This document shows, in pieces, positions 47,241 through 58,779 of a stretch of DNA of 64,000 nucleotides; within the stretch, counting starts at the first letter, position 1; every line of letters begins with the position of its first letter. The position numbers and the translations under genes were made by a program. The stretch is from Gnetum montanum. Taxonomy: Eukaryota > Streptophyta > Gnetopsida > Gnetales > Gnetaceae. The DNA lies in assembly GCA_015680685.1 (NCBI GenBank), contig MNCI01016508.1, positions 311,644 to 375,643 on the forward strand, in the 5' to 3' direction. The notes below the pieces were generated by a model, which ran no database searches, was not told the DNA's origin, and worked only from the letters and a program-made list of their open reading frames with translations.

Positions 47241-47260
47241 CCCTTCTCCTAGCACCAAAA
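47241..47260 (-). promoter_or_regulatory. G2 primer-binding site
   Basis: The minus strand reads TTTTGGTGCTAGGAGAAGGG two bases after the LTR. It starts with TGG as expected for a tRNA 3' CCA complement. I cannot name the tRNA. It is clearly not the tRNA-Asp site of family E. Confidence 0.6.
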
Positions 47261-47262
47261 AT

Positions 47263-48606
47263 TATAGCGACAAAAAGTGTTAGTGGCTGGAAACACCAAG
47301 GGATCTTCAAGTGCACAACCTAACCCCAGATCTGGGTGAGGGCTGTGCTAGAGAAAACAAAAATGGGATGCCCTAGATGATCTTGTTGATCAGAAAGGGA
47401 CTTATGTGGTATTAAAATGACTGTGTACAAAAAGGTTTTATACTACATTACATGTGGGCATTAGGTCAGGGAAAGCTAGAAATGTAAACATGAAAATATG
47501 TATGAAAAAGCAGGAAAATGCAAGCATTTCGCTAAATACTAGAGAAAAATGGTTGAGAAATGTAAAAGAATTTGAGAATAGTAGTGCACCACCCAAAAAG
47601 GGGGAGTGTGGCTAATTCACAACGATATTCACAATGTACAATATGTGCAGTGGGAGCATATTCATAGCCTTGGTGGTGTCAGGCTGTGAAGTTTGGTGCT
47701 CACTATGTTAAACTATGCCTATCGGGTTGGTAGCCACGGTGTACCATGTGATGTTCCACTCGACTACAATGGGCTGCAGTGTACTATGCGGTGTAGATAT
47801 GCCTCTTTTCCGGTGTGGTGTGCTCTGGGTCTTGTTCACCCACTAGGCTAAGTGCCAAGGTACCAAAATGCCAAATGCCAAATGGAAGTCCCAACTACCT
47901 TGCTAGTAAAGAAATGGAAGCCTCCCCTCTTTTCCTCCTCTCTTTTGAAAATAGGACACAAAGGTATTTATAGAGATAGGGTTAGCCCAAAATGCGAATC
48001 AGGTGCCACGCTTGTCCCATGTTATGCGTGGGACACAAGATGTTGGTTGCTACTGTCCATTGTGCTTGTCTCGTGTTATGCATGGGACACGGGACACTGG
48101 TTGGAACTGTCTAATATGCTCGTCTTGTGTTACGCGTGGGACACTGGACACTGGCTGCAACGCTGGATATGGTGCCACATAGCATGATAGGGTGCTACAC
48201 AGTGTGATAGGGTGTAACACCGGACAACATAATAAGGTGTTACACTACTCTATGCCATGCAGTGTAACAGGGTGTTACGCTATGTAGCCTAACAATGTGT
48301 TACACAACGTAACAACATGTAACAGGGTGTTATAGTGCATAGCATAACAGTGCGTAACAGGGTGTTACGTAGCATAATAGTGCATAACAAGGTGTTAGGA
48401 TATGCAACGTAATAGTGTGCCACACTACATAGCGTAACAGGGTGTTGAAAGTGCCATCATTCTGACACTTAGAAAAATTTTGAAAATCTAGCAATTGGAG
48501 CCGACTACACTCAACACTTGGAAAAATATGGGTAAAGTGCCACTGTTTTAACACTTAGCCATATTTGCAGTTACGATACTGAGACCCAAAATATTGCGGT
48601 GTTTCA
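47263..48606 (-). repeat. G2 5' LTR (1344 bp)
   Basis: Plus-strand start TATAGCGAC (TG mutated to TA) and end GGTGTTTCA. The minus TATA box is at 47965-47972. Confidence 0.85.
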
Positions 48607-48611
48607 CTCAG
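48607..48611. repeat. Target-site duplication of G2, right copy (CTCAG)
   Basis: Identical to 38266-38270. Confidence 0.9.
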
Positions 48612-49859
48612 AGTGGTACTCTCAGTTTTTAACAAAATTTATTAACAAAAGGTGTGCTACATTGTGCTATGTTGTGTAGTGTAGCACAGTGTAGCGGGAA
48701 AGTGTTTATGCTACTCCACTACGTTGGATAGTGTAGATAACATAACACTTGAGAAGAGGCCTCGAGACATCTCCATAAGTTCCAGAATCCATCTTCAATG
48801 GTCATTTTTGCTTCGGCATCTCCTCAATAGCTAAGATCAGTAGTTTGCTTTATTTTTTGCACCCCTTGTTGATCCCCAAAAGTTGTCCCTACGCTCGACC
48901 CTACTTGAAAGAAAAGAGAAGACATAGTCCCGAAGTGTAGGCTCCAATTTGCATTTGTTCTAGACACTCTTGTAAAGACGTGGCAGTTTCAGATTTTGGC
49001 ACATGCAGTCTAGGCAATGTGGTCATAGTTGGACAACTGTTCCTATTCTTGTTCTTGTTCCATTCATAGTAGCACATGAATGTAGCACCACACTTTGAGC
49101 ATAGCACACCAGCATGACATGTTCACATTTGTGCTACGTGGAACCTAGGACACATGGCATTCCAATCACATCTCTCCCCCAACCATGGCTGTATAAATAC
49201 CCCAGTAAATGACATTCTAAGGGTTGGCTTTTGCAGTTGTTTTCAAGAGAAGATTGGCGAGTAGAAGGTTGATGAATGACAAATCTCAGCATTAGTCTTC
49301 CAAATCCTTGTTCCACTCCCATGCCTAAACATGAAACCTACCTAGGCACAACATAGCAGCTCTTCGACTAGCAAACATCAACTGCTCCATGCTTGTTAAC
49401 ACCATGTTTGCAACACTCCAGAGAGCATGACCATATTGCCTGCTACCTAGCTATTTTGTCTACACTAGATATCAATTGTACACATCATTCAATCAAAAGC
49501 CACATCCCCCAATTTTTTGGCAGTGCATTTCGTGACTCACACTCTCATTTCATTTTTTTCTGTAGCATTTTAAATTGTTAGTGTATCTATTTCTTTGTAT
49601 TGTCATATGAACCTACGCTCATATTCTCTTGATATTATACATGTTGCACATCTAATTATGTCGAACTCTTATACGTGATGTTTAAAAATCATTATCTACG
49701 AATGGTTATTTGACACCACGTAAGTCCCTAATTGATCGACCAGACTGCTCAGGGTGCCCCGTTTCCATTTTCCCCAACATCGCCCTCCCATAGACTCGGG
49801 GTTAGGCTATGTGCCTAATAACCTCTCAATGTTCTAGCCACTAACATTTTTTGACACCA
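48612..49859 (+). repeat. G1 3' LTR, second piece
   Basis: Continues the LTR after G2 (AGTGGTACTCTCAG onward) and aligns with 33453-34686. It carries TATAAATACCCCAG at 49191-49205 and ends TTTGACACCA. E2 sequence resumes at 49860. Confidence 0.78.
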
Positions 49860-50245
49860 TAAAAGAAGGAGAAGATAAAGGTACTATTGGATGTGCCTTT
49901 CATCTTCCACCAAACATTGTAGTTGCCACCGAATAACCATAACCACCTCAACCACCACCTGCGCCTGAAGTAGGAGAAGGGCCTACGAAGCCTCAAGAGC
50001 CTCCACTACCTAGGACCATTTCATCTTCTTCAATATCTTCATGCCATTTGAGGAATTTTATTTATCAGTTTTATTCTAGCATTCAATTTTGTTATCCTAA
50101 ACACCAAAATTTTGTAATCATTGTAAAATCGTACACTTTGGGAACTTAGTTTTTGTTGTATAGTTTGAGTTTTTGTTTTGTGTGTCAATAATTCCATACC
50201 TTTCCAAATTTTGTAAAGAACTCAAAGATGAGGTTTCATTCAATC
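49860..50245 (+). pseudogene. E2 ORF3 tail and downstream region
   Basis: The frame IKEGEDKGTIGCAFHLPPNI, then PPQPPPAPEVGEGPTKP and QEPPLPRTISSSS gives a proline-rich C-terminus like that of E3 (GKAPMEESPSPGT). It is followed by a noncoding stretch with CCATACCT and AACTCAAAGATGAG, shared with E3 just before the polypurine tract. Confidence 0.6.
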
Positions 50246-50254
50246 GTGGGGGTA
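50246..50254 (+). promoter_or_regulatory. E2 polypurine tract
   Basis: GTGGGGGTA directly before the 3' LTR, identical to the E3 tract. Confidence 0.85.
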
Positions 50255-51117
50255 TGATAAATCATTTGATTGGCTGCATTGACAGGACCCCATCAACATA
50301 GGATTTGACGTGTTGACACATACCCATCGATGGGGCTTGCTATTTTGCCTATAAAAATGCACTCACCAATTGCATTTATGGCATAAATCTCATAGTTGTA
50401 GTAAATCTCTTGTAGTTTTATCATTAAGAAGTTAGAATATTTTTCTAAGTTCCCACAGTAAGAGTCAAAGAGTGTACAGATCTTTATTCAAGTACTGTTG
50501 TACCTGAGCACTACAGTGTATGTGGTAATAAAGACAAGCTTTCTAATAAACCTTGTAGCACTTTGAAATAGATTAATTATTTCCTTTATGCATTTAATAT
50601 TATCAACAATTTCATTTAATGTTTTAAGTAATTGAGTAATTAATTAAGTTAGACTAAGCTAAATTAAATAGTAGTTAGTTAAGCACATAAGTACGACCAC
50701 TTCAAGCATACTCTTGGTACTTGGTAATCCTAGTAATGCTTACATTTGAAAACCCAATAGCATTAAACATGTTCAGGATGTGTACAATAAGTGGAAATAG
50801 ATGCTTACATTAGGATTAGTTAAATGTTAGCTAGTTAGATTAAATTAGAAATTAAATTACTTTATTCATCATTCTTTATTCTGAGACGTCTTAGAACATA
50901 AAAGGCAAAAACGATAAAAATCATATGCCTCAATTACACTTAATCATACCTTTTCATTTCACAAGTGTAATTGGGAAGACAACGATTGCAATAGCTAGTT
51001 TCACTTCCTAGAGAATAACATACTTAAAAGGCTATATGTCCATAGAATTTGACTGGATTGCATATGAATGCTTAGTGATTCGTATGGTTGGGCATAGGGT
51101 CTACTTGCCACTCATCA
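50255..51117 (+). repeat. E2 3' LTR (863 bp)
   Basis: Begins TGATAAATC and ends CACTCATCA. It is homologous to 21960-22838. No primer site follows, so it is a 3' LTR. Confidence 0.9.
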
Positions 51118-51122
51118 CTCTA
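51118..51122. repeat. Target-site duplication of E2, right copy (CTCTA)
   Basis: One mismatch to CTTTA at 21955-21959. Confidence 0.65.
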
Positions 51123-52964
51123 TTATGTTTGAAGATCCACAAGATCTATTAGATAGATATTATATTTTCATAAAAAATAAAGATAGACTCTACAAATTGA
51201 CCAAGTACCAATGGAAGCATGAAAAATAAATCATATATGCTTTTTACTATAACATTGTAACGTTGTCTCAAATGGTTAATCATATCATAAGAGAGAAACA
51301 TATGTAACTCATTTCAAGGGCTCTTAATATGCATAACCTACAAATGCACTCTTCTCGGGGATGTTGAATCCATCTTCCATGTTCAAGTCTAAGATGATAA
51401 TAACTTAAGTGAAGCTTGCTAATAACATTCCAATACTTAATGGGAATAATAGCTGAGAGATAGTGAGCTTCTACGTCTAGTTTATTAGATCTAATGCAGT
51501 GTAAATAAAATTGTATTTTTCCTTCCACATTAGTCTGCATCTATGTTAAAACCTTCTACTTGACTAGTTGTCAAATATTCTTAGGATTTTGCTACACCTT
51601 CTCCCAAGAGATATTTCATTTTTTTTCAACCATTGCATCCCCTAAAAATACCAACCATGATCTTGCAAATCCTTAAGAACTACTTTAGAGAATTTGTTTT
51701 GCCTTGAGATATGTAAGCTATGAGCATATAAAATGAATTAACACAAAGCTTTTGCTTTTGAAGGTAATAAATTACATTCACATAATAACATTGAATAAGG
51801 CATTTACATCTTCACCTTTTACTTCTTGAGAAGAAATTCTTTTTGCATACTTTCGATATATTTCCAAAGTTTTGCATAAAGTTTAGGTCCCTAAACAACA
51901 CATCGGTACACTACAATAGGATAGACAATAGGCTAAAAGAAAGTTTTTGATGTTTCAATCCTAGAGGCCTAAATCCTTCACTTATTTTCAAAAGCATACA
52001 AAGCCTTAAAATAATTTACTAGTAATTTTTTAAACAACATAAGCATAAGTGATTTTCATAAATGAGAAGAACATGCATTCAATGAGAATATCAAACCTAT
52101 TTAAAAATTCTAAACAATGAGATATTAGTTGTAAGACTTTTGACCTAGAAACCTAGGTCATAGCTTAAATTTTAGTGAGCAACTCTAAATTATGTCAAAA
52201 ATTTTATAAATTTTTTATACCAAACATGTAAAAGTTCAATAATAAAAAAATCCTTGAGTTATTCATATCTCATACTAAAATTAATTATCTTATGGTTGTA
52301 AAACACTAGAACTTTGAAAATGATCTTAAACAATCTTTGTTTATAACCTAGGTAGTTTATTCCATTCAAGTGACTAAGTACTCATTCTTTTTGTTATCAT
52401 CCCATATCCTATTGCATGATAAATGTAGTGAATGTGCAATTCACTTCCAAAAACTATCACTAGTTATCTATTAATCATCATTTCCCTTTTCAAAAGTAGA
52501 GATAATGCATATGATATGTATTCATTACATATCATTTCTAAACTTGAGGTTCAATGCTTATCTTAACAAGTGGATCTTAGGCCTATAGATGATCAAAAGT
52601 CTAGCCTCTTTTTAAGTGGCTATGATCGACTTAAACTAATGTCTTACTATTGGAGAAAATAGCAACTTAACTTCACTTTTTGTATCTTAGTCATAATGTA
52701 TTTTTCAAAGAAAGTATCTTGTGTGCTCTATGACAACTTACACTTGCAATTTTTTGGTGATCTCTAAACTTAGGTTTATCTTTTGAAATTTTTATTTAGA
52801 TTCTACCTGAAAGATGTTGCTTAAATCACCGCAGTCTTTTTCTAGCAACATTTTACATAAATAAAAAACTATAATTTTATGTAAATGCATTCAAAAAATT
52901 TCTATACAAAACTTTTTTCCTTCATGGTAGTTATAGCCATTCTGTCTAGTTCCTATTGTCATTG

Positions 52965-53045
52965 AAGAAGATCAACATACATGTCTAATATCTTCATGTA
53001 TTAGCCTAGGATAAATAGGTTGGTTAAATGTCAAAAATAATAAAG
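52965..53045. repeat. Dispersed direct repeat, copy 1 (copy 2 at 53675-53757)
   Basis: Both copies read GAAGAAGATC, ATATCT, CATTAGCCTAGGAT or GTATTAGCCTAGGAT, and TTAAATGTCAAAAATAAT. They are about 710 bp apart and enclose two SINE-like copies. Confidence 0.75.
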
Positions 53046-53153
53046 TATCATATTGGATATATGTCTTGGGATGTAATTATAATCATTCTTTTGGATTTTA
53101 ACACCTTCCTTCACCATAATCCATTTATAATTGAATTCTAATTTAACAATTTT

Positions 53154-53230
53154 TAACAATGAGGCATTAGCCTAGTGGTAAGGATCTTGATTTAAAAGCT
53201 CCAAGTCATGGGTTCAATTTTGGTTTGCAA
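53154..53230 (+). repeat. tRNA-derived SINE-like copy 2
   Basis: AACAATGAGGCATTAGCC, box A TAGCCTAGTGGTAAG (53168-53182) and box B ATGGGTTCAATTT (53208-53220). Same family as 21522. Confidence 0.7.
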
Positions 53231-53356
53231 TGGGAAGTTATATATCTTCTGCTATAGCTAAAAGGATCATCACCTAGAGCCTCAATGCTCATCCCACTAA
53301 GTGGGATTAGGAGGGTCAATAGATGAACGAAAGCCTAACCTCTTCAAGTGGCTACA

Positions 53357-53407
53357 CCTAGGCTTGAACTTAGGTCTTCAACTTGAGAAACAAGCACTTT
53401 ACCATCA
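53357..53407 (-). repeat. tRNA-like SINE remnant, minus strand
   Basis: The minus strand reads TGATGGTAAAGTGCTTG (box A) and GACCTAAGTTCAAGCCTAGG (box B). The upstream plus-strand stretch CCCACTAAGTGGGATTAGG resembles a conserved plant SINE tail (from memory). Confidence 0.5.
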
Positions 53408-53813
53408 CCTCAAATGACAATTTCAACCCCCTTTTCCTTTCCTTCCCCCTAATTATTTTAAGGTTCCAATACCCTAATTCAACAAGGTTCTTTTAGAGTA
53501 ATAGATCCTACCTTTTTAGTATAGCAAAAATTTTTAATAACCTTTATCCTTTGTTCTCCTTTCGTTAAAAATTTTTCTTAACTAAAGAATACATTGGTAC
53601 CCATTTCTTGATGGTACCATCTTTGCATAGTGAATCAACAAACTTTGGCATTAAACGATATACTTTTACTGTTGTGATTGAAGAAGATCTACATATGTGC
53701 TTGATATCTCCATCCATTAGCCTAGGATGAATATGTTGTTTAAATGTCAAAAATAATTTCATCTAAAGATTCAAAAGATCCATTCAAAAAATATTATATT
53801 TATATCATGAAAG

Positions 53814-53895
53814 TTAAATATTGACTTAATGAAGTAGCTATGGCTTAATAACACTTAAATATTGACTCAATGAAGTGGTTATGCTTAAATAACAC
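53814..53895. repeat. 41-bp tandem duplication
   Basis: Units 53814-53854 and 53855-53895 share TTAAATATTGACT, AATGAAGT and TTAA-AACAC. Confidence 0.85.
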
Positions 53896-54121
53896 TAGAT
53901 GGAACAAAAAATTAAAATATAGTTTAAATCACTTTTTTAAATTTTAGTTTAGCATTTTTAGCCTAAGTTCCCTTTTTGATATAGTATTTTGAAACATGAA
54001 TTTAGTAATAAAATAACTAGAATTAATATTATTAGGATGAATAACAAGATATTTTATTTAATTAAATCTACTTAGGCAATATTGCACATAATTACAATAG
54101 TAGCTAAAAAAATTGATGAAG

Positions 54122-54178
54122 TTGAACTTGTGACCTACAAGTTGTAAGGCTAACTATTCTACTAGCCATACAAGCCTC
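54122..54178 (-). repeat. tRNA-like SINE remnant, minus strand
   Basis: The minus strand carries box-A-like GCTTGTATGGCTAGTAG and box-B-like GGTCACAAGTTCAA. Confidence 0.5.
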
Positions 54179-55381
54179 AATTTTAGTTTTATGATTTAAA
54201 AAAATAAAGACATATACTTTAATTAATTATTTATTTTTAAAAAACATACATTATAGTAATATTATACCAAAAATAATTTTCTAAGAAGTATGACTAATAA
54301 CATCATATAGTGGAGCATATACAAAATTTTCTCATAAGAGAATAAGCTTTTGTTTGCATAGTTAAAAGAGTTTTTTTAAAATCCACAAATTAACACACTA
54401 TAATCTTCTCTTTATATTGCCACGAAGATTTGAGAAAGTTATAGGAGATGAATTAAAATTAAGATTAACATTTGCAAATTATCATTCTTGTGATTTGTCA
54501 ATATCTATTTAGATCATTTCTTAGTTTCTCTTAATTTTTTAATCTACATAGATAATTAATTAAGATTATTTTTTATAGAAAAAAGGCTACATTATAAGAA
54601 CAAATTTAGCATAGGTAAATATGTTACCCCAATTAATTAATGAACTCAACATATCTTAATTACTTCTTAAGTAATTAAGCTGAGTTTTTTCATATTATTA
54701 TAAGAAGCTCTCCCATTGAGCTTCAAGAGTCATGCTAGTATATATCACGAGATCATCCATACTCAATCAAATCATCCTAAGGTGTTGTTTCATGGTGTGA
54801 TTGGGACATTTCTAATAGATGTTGTATCTAAAAGTCAGATTTCTTTGTCTAGTGGCCAAGGTAGCATCAAACCTTACCTTCAGGGTTTCCCAAGTTTCAT
54901 GTATACTAGGTATAGTAAAAAATTATAAAAAATATCATTTTTTCATGTTGCTCAATAGCATCATGGAAGCAACACAATCATTCTTAAGTGAGTTTTGATA
55001 AGCCTCGATCTCTTTGGAGTGTTAAGGATTTGAATCCTCTGCAAGCTTCTCTATAACATAAAGGTGATTTTTAACCTCTTGTTCATCCAAAAAATATTGA
55101 ATATTACAATGAAAAATGTCATAGTTGTTACTATCTACATTTAACAATGTTGACCATCATATGTGTTACCATCATAGTTTTTTCCCTTTATTAATGTTGG
55201 TGATAATTTATTTTAAGGACATGTCTATATGGAAGAGAGTACAAAAATGGACATCAAAAATATGAACATACATATATGAAAAAGATATTGCTGAGCATTT
55301 AACTTTGAAAAGTAATATTTGAAAATGTTGCCAAAAAATCTAGCAAAACTTAGGCATAAAAGAATTTAAAACATTCATTTG

Positions 55382-56256
55382 TGATGAAGTCAATTTTCAA
55401 CGAGATCCAATATTGAAGTACAAGCTACAACGTTAGATATCCAATAACGTGGACATGTGCCTACCTATAAATATGACACTTAGGTGCACAATTCAAACAA
55501 AATTTTCATCACATAGTAGTAGAACACTTTCAGTCTATTTTCTCAATTTTAGTCTCAAGTCTTTAGCAGTCTATGCATACATTATGATGTTAAGTGATTG
55601 TATGAAATCTTTATTCAAGTGGGATGTACTCGAACACATTTGATGACCAGAAATAAAGATTGAGATTACTTTTCAACATTGCAGCATCCACTTAGTTTTA
55701 TTTCTATTTACTTAGAATAGTATTTACTATTTTCACTTAGATTACTAATTACAGGTTTCCTATTTAATGTTTACTATTCCACATACTTTATTTTCACTAT
55801 TATTAAGCAATATGGATACAACTAGTTTCAAGCATTAAATGTAGTCATCTAGTAAGCTAGTAATATTATCACTTGGTACATCCAATAGAGGTACACTTGG
55901 AAATCCGAATGATGGCTGCATGAGTTCAAGATGTGAATAGTAGGCCAAGAACTAATATCCATCGCATAGGCTAGAGTAGATTCATTACTTATTTTACCTA
56001 GGTTTAGAAACCATTTTCATTCCACTATGTTTGCTAAGAGCCAAATGAGCCAAACAACATTAGTTATCTTATACCTCATTGCGAGCTAAACCATACATGA
56101 CAAAGCTACCACTAACTCCACGTGGAAAGACAACAATCACAAACTTAAACCAATTACTAGCATAATCACATTACCTTATCCATGGAATACAAGATGGTCA
56201 TTCATGAACACGTATGACTTGTATGGCTGGGTGTAGGATTACTCCACTACTCATCA
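55382..56256 (+). repeat. E4 5' LTR (875 bp)
   Basis: Starts TGATGAAGTC and ends CTACTCATCA. The TATA box TATAAATAT is at 55466-55474. Upstream boxes include GATCCAATATTG and GATATCCAATA (55404-55446). Confidence 0.85.
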
Positions 56257-56257
56257 T

Positions 56258-56275
56258 TGACACCATTGTCAAGGA
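56258..56275 (+). promoter_or_regulatory. E4 primer-binding site (tRNA-Asp type)
   Basis: TGACACCATTGTCAAGGA after a one-base spacer; diverged from the tRNA-Asp complement. Confidence 0.75.
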
Positions 56276-56392
56276 CAAGTCAATGTATGCTGAGTAATTG
56301 ATTTTTCAAAGTTCATTGTATTCGAATTCAAAGTTGAAATCCATAACCTAAACTAACTAAGCACACTTAAAACAACCATCTTAAAATACAAC

Positions 56393-58740
56393 ATGGCCTC
56401 AAACAAGAACACATCATCATCTTCCAAGAAGATAAAAAGAAGAAATGAAAGAATAATTGACAAAGAAGAAGACTAGAGTATGCCAATGCAAATAAGGATC
56501 TCGTATGTTCATCACAATCCTTACTATCTTAATTTTATATTCATCTTCTATCAAGACAACTAATCAGGTGGAGAGATCTTCAAGGGAACATTGTTCTACC
56601 ACAAAAATATTCAGCACCTATCATGCTCCAAACCACTCTCAAGGAAATGAAACTAAGTGAAGCACTTGGAAGGTATCATGAAACTACATACATGACCTAA
56701 CCATATGAACCTACTAAGGAGCAACTAAGGAGAGAAAATGCCTGCCATGGAGAGCAAACATGAGTAGAACAAGGGGAAAAAAGTCAATTCTTCTATTGTC
56801 TTGGAAGAACTAGATAACAACACACTGAATGCTATATAGCTTCGCCAACATCATGAGTTTCAGTCATCAAACCTATCATCTAATTGGAGGAACCTATCAA
56901 GAATAAATCACACTCTGAATTAGCAAAGGTACTCAAGCAAGAGGTAAAAGGCGTAAAGCACACATAAGACTCAAGGCCAAGAGTTCCTACTAGACCTCAC
57001 AAGGAAGAACATCAAAGTCATCATAAGAGAAAAAGCTGACACCATTCTTCTACTACCTCATCTACATCCTCACGATCATCAGAGGACTCTAACAAAAGGG
57101 TACATAGGTATAAAGATTATGATAGGGAAGAGAGGAGGACTCATGATCATTATAACCATCACTCAAGACATGTTGATTCAAAAGATGGGGAGTATGAACA
57201 AGCAGGGAGCAAAGCGATCACAAAAGGGATGAGCACAAAAGGGGGTATTAGTATGAGCAAGTACAAAAACCCAATCAAGATGATGAACCCCTAATGACAA
57301 CTCAAAGTATGATCAACATATAGAAAGTTGTTCACATTTCAATCATGCATGTGAGGGACAATCATATCAAATAACTTAATATGAACACACTACCAAGATT
57401 TGAAGGTGGTTATAATGCTGATCCACAACACCATCTCCAAGCATTTCATGATGCTTGCATCCTATAAAACATTGAAAGTAATTGATAGAAATTAAAGTTA
57501 CTTCCACAAATACTTGTGAAAGAGGTAGAGAGCTGGTAGCGATCAATCGAACCTAAATCAATTAAAAGATGAAGTACCATGCTAAAGATCTTCAATGACA
57601 AGTACCAAACCTACTCATGGGTGTCTTATTTGAGGGAAAAAGTCCATGGATGGAAGCAAGGGACTCATGAGACCCTTGATGTAGCAATGAGTAGATATTG
57701 CTCACTTTTGCATAGATGCCTAGACCATGGATTCTCACTGCAAGAATAGTTAAGGCACATTCTAGATGGGTTACAAAGGAAAACTAAAGAGAGCCTTGCG
57801 ATTTATGAAAAGGGATGTGAATCTGACTTGTTAGCCCATAAAATTCAAAAACTTTTTCAACAAGTGGCAAAGCAGCAAGGAATTAAGAAAGAGAGAATCA
57901 ACAAAGAAATACAACAAAGATCCTTCTATCTGAAAGAGAGATATAAGACGTTGTGACATTCAAGAAGAAGAAACCTTAAATGAGGTAGCTAATAAAAATA
58001 CTCTACTAATGCAAAAGTCTATCACTAATATAGCAACACAGATAGGGAAGCTATGGTATTTAGTTGATGAGAAAGTTACAAACACTTTGAATATTGTAAA
58101 GGAAAGAATAGAGTAAGCCCTTGAAAAAGGTAAGGATAAAAAGAAGAAGAAAGATTTTGGATTAAAGGGCAAAGTGGTTACAATGGTTGAATGTTCATAC
58201 ACTAGCTCTATTGATTGGGAAGGATGTACCATGTGTTAGTATGAACATTCCAAGGAATGTTGTCCAATAATGGTACATTTGCAGGAAATAGGGGCATATG
58301 CGCTCAACCCTATATTTGTAAAAAAAACAAATGCCTAGAAGGTTACCTTATCCTCAAGATAACTATAAGAAAAACATTCAACCAACATACTACTCCAACA
58401 GAGCTATGCCACAACCATAAGACTAGAGTGGCCACAAGCCTAAACATGGGCCATGCCACCACCTTGGATACAATATCCATATCAATAGCCTAATCCTTAT
58501 GGATACTACATCCAACACCCAATCTAGTTAGCAAATGCAACCATTCAAACTCCACAGTAATATCCACCTGAATACCACAAACCAACATCAGCAAGGATAG
58601 ATCCAAACTCATATATGCATCCATCAACAGCTGATTCTTCAAGTCAACATCCAACTTCTTTACCACAAATGTCACCACCTACTATACAAGGTGAATTGCC
58701 ATCATAACCATAGTAGAAATGAGCTACAAGGGTAGTGAAC
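56393..58740 (+). pseudogene. E4 gag
   Basis: The start is taken at ATG 56393 (MASNKNTSSSSKKIKRR). The N-terminal motif (NFIFIFYQDN, GGEIFKGTLF) matches E1. A charged region is followed by the core (PRFEGGYNADPQHHLQAFHD, ETLDVAMSRYCSLLHRCLDH, LRHILDGLQRKTKESL). The zinc-knuckle variant is at 58225-58263, followed by a P/Q/Y-rich tail. Numerous TAG and TAA stops occur, many where relatives have Gln or Trp. Confidence 0.8.
58225..58263 (+). other. E4 variant zinc knuckle
   Basis: CTMC, stop, YEHSKECC. All four metal ligands with CX2CX3HX4C spacing remain. The codon for the residue after Cys2 is TAG, where E1 and E2 have Gln. Confidence 0.65.
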
Positions 58741-58779
58741 ATCCAAACATAGGATCTTCCCAAAAACACTAAGTACCAA

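Larger units (their letters stand above)
38271..48606 (-). mobile_element. G2: family G element with gag and protease, inserted in G1 3' LTR
   Basis: Minus-strand element of 10.3 kb (8.5 kb without the solo LTR G3). The 5' LTR is at right (47263-48606), with primer site 47241-47260. Gag and protease follow (46620 down to 41330, interrupted by G3), then a noncoding region with tandem repeats and the 3' LTR (38271-39652). No RT, RNase H or integrase trace is found, so it is non-autonomous. The perfect target duplication CTCAG and the homologous empty site in the G1 5' LTR prove the insertion. Confidence 0.9.
33345..49859 (+). mobile_element. G1: family G retrotransposon nested in E2 ORF3
   Basis: Plus-strand element. 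5' LTR 33345-34686, a short internal part with an integrase C-terminus, a repeat-rich 3' noncoding region, and a 3' LTR from 38169 that is split by G2 and finishes at 49859. Without G2 it is about 6.2 kb and lacks gag, protease and RT. The outer left boundary is uncertain, because a longer LTR (starting near 37247 in the 3' copy) with a truncated 5' copy is also possible. I found no clear target duplication. Confidence 0.7.
21960..51117 (+). mobile_element. E2: old full-length E-family element split by nested G elements
   Basis: 5' LTR 21960-22838, primer site, gag, PR, RT, RH, INT, 3' noncoding region and ORF3 up to 33344. Then come 16.5 kb of nested insertions, then the ORF3 tail, the polypurine tract and the 3' LTR 50255-51117. 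The two LTRs share the same body (GTGTACA, AAGTAATT(A/G)AGTAATTAATTAAG and others) and are flanked by nearly matching 5-bp repeats. Without the insert the element is about 12.6 kb. The many stops make it the oldest fully traceable element here. Confidence 0.88.
51123..55381. other. AT-rich anonymous DNA between E2 and E4
   Basis: No convincing coding trace. It holds tRNA-derived SINE-like copies (53154, 53357, 54122), a direct repeat pair (52965 and 53675) and a 41-bp tandem duplication. It may be the original host sequence or very old repeats. Confidence 0.5.

Noticed and set aside
50255-51117. A solo LTR of family E
   Set aside because: It is preceded by a polypurine tract and ORF3 tail, and its flanks match the E2 5' LTR flank, so it is the E2 3' LTR.
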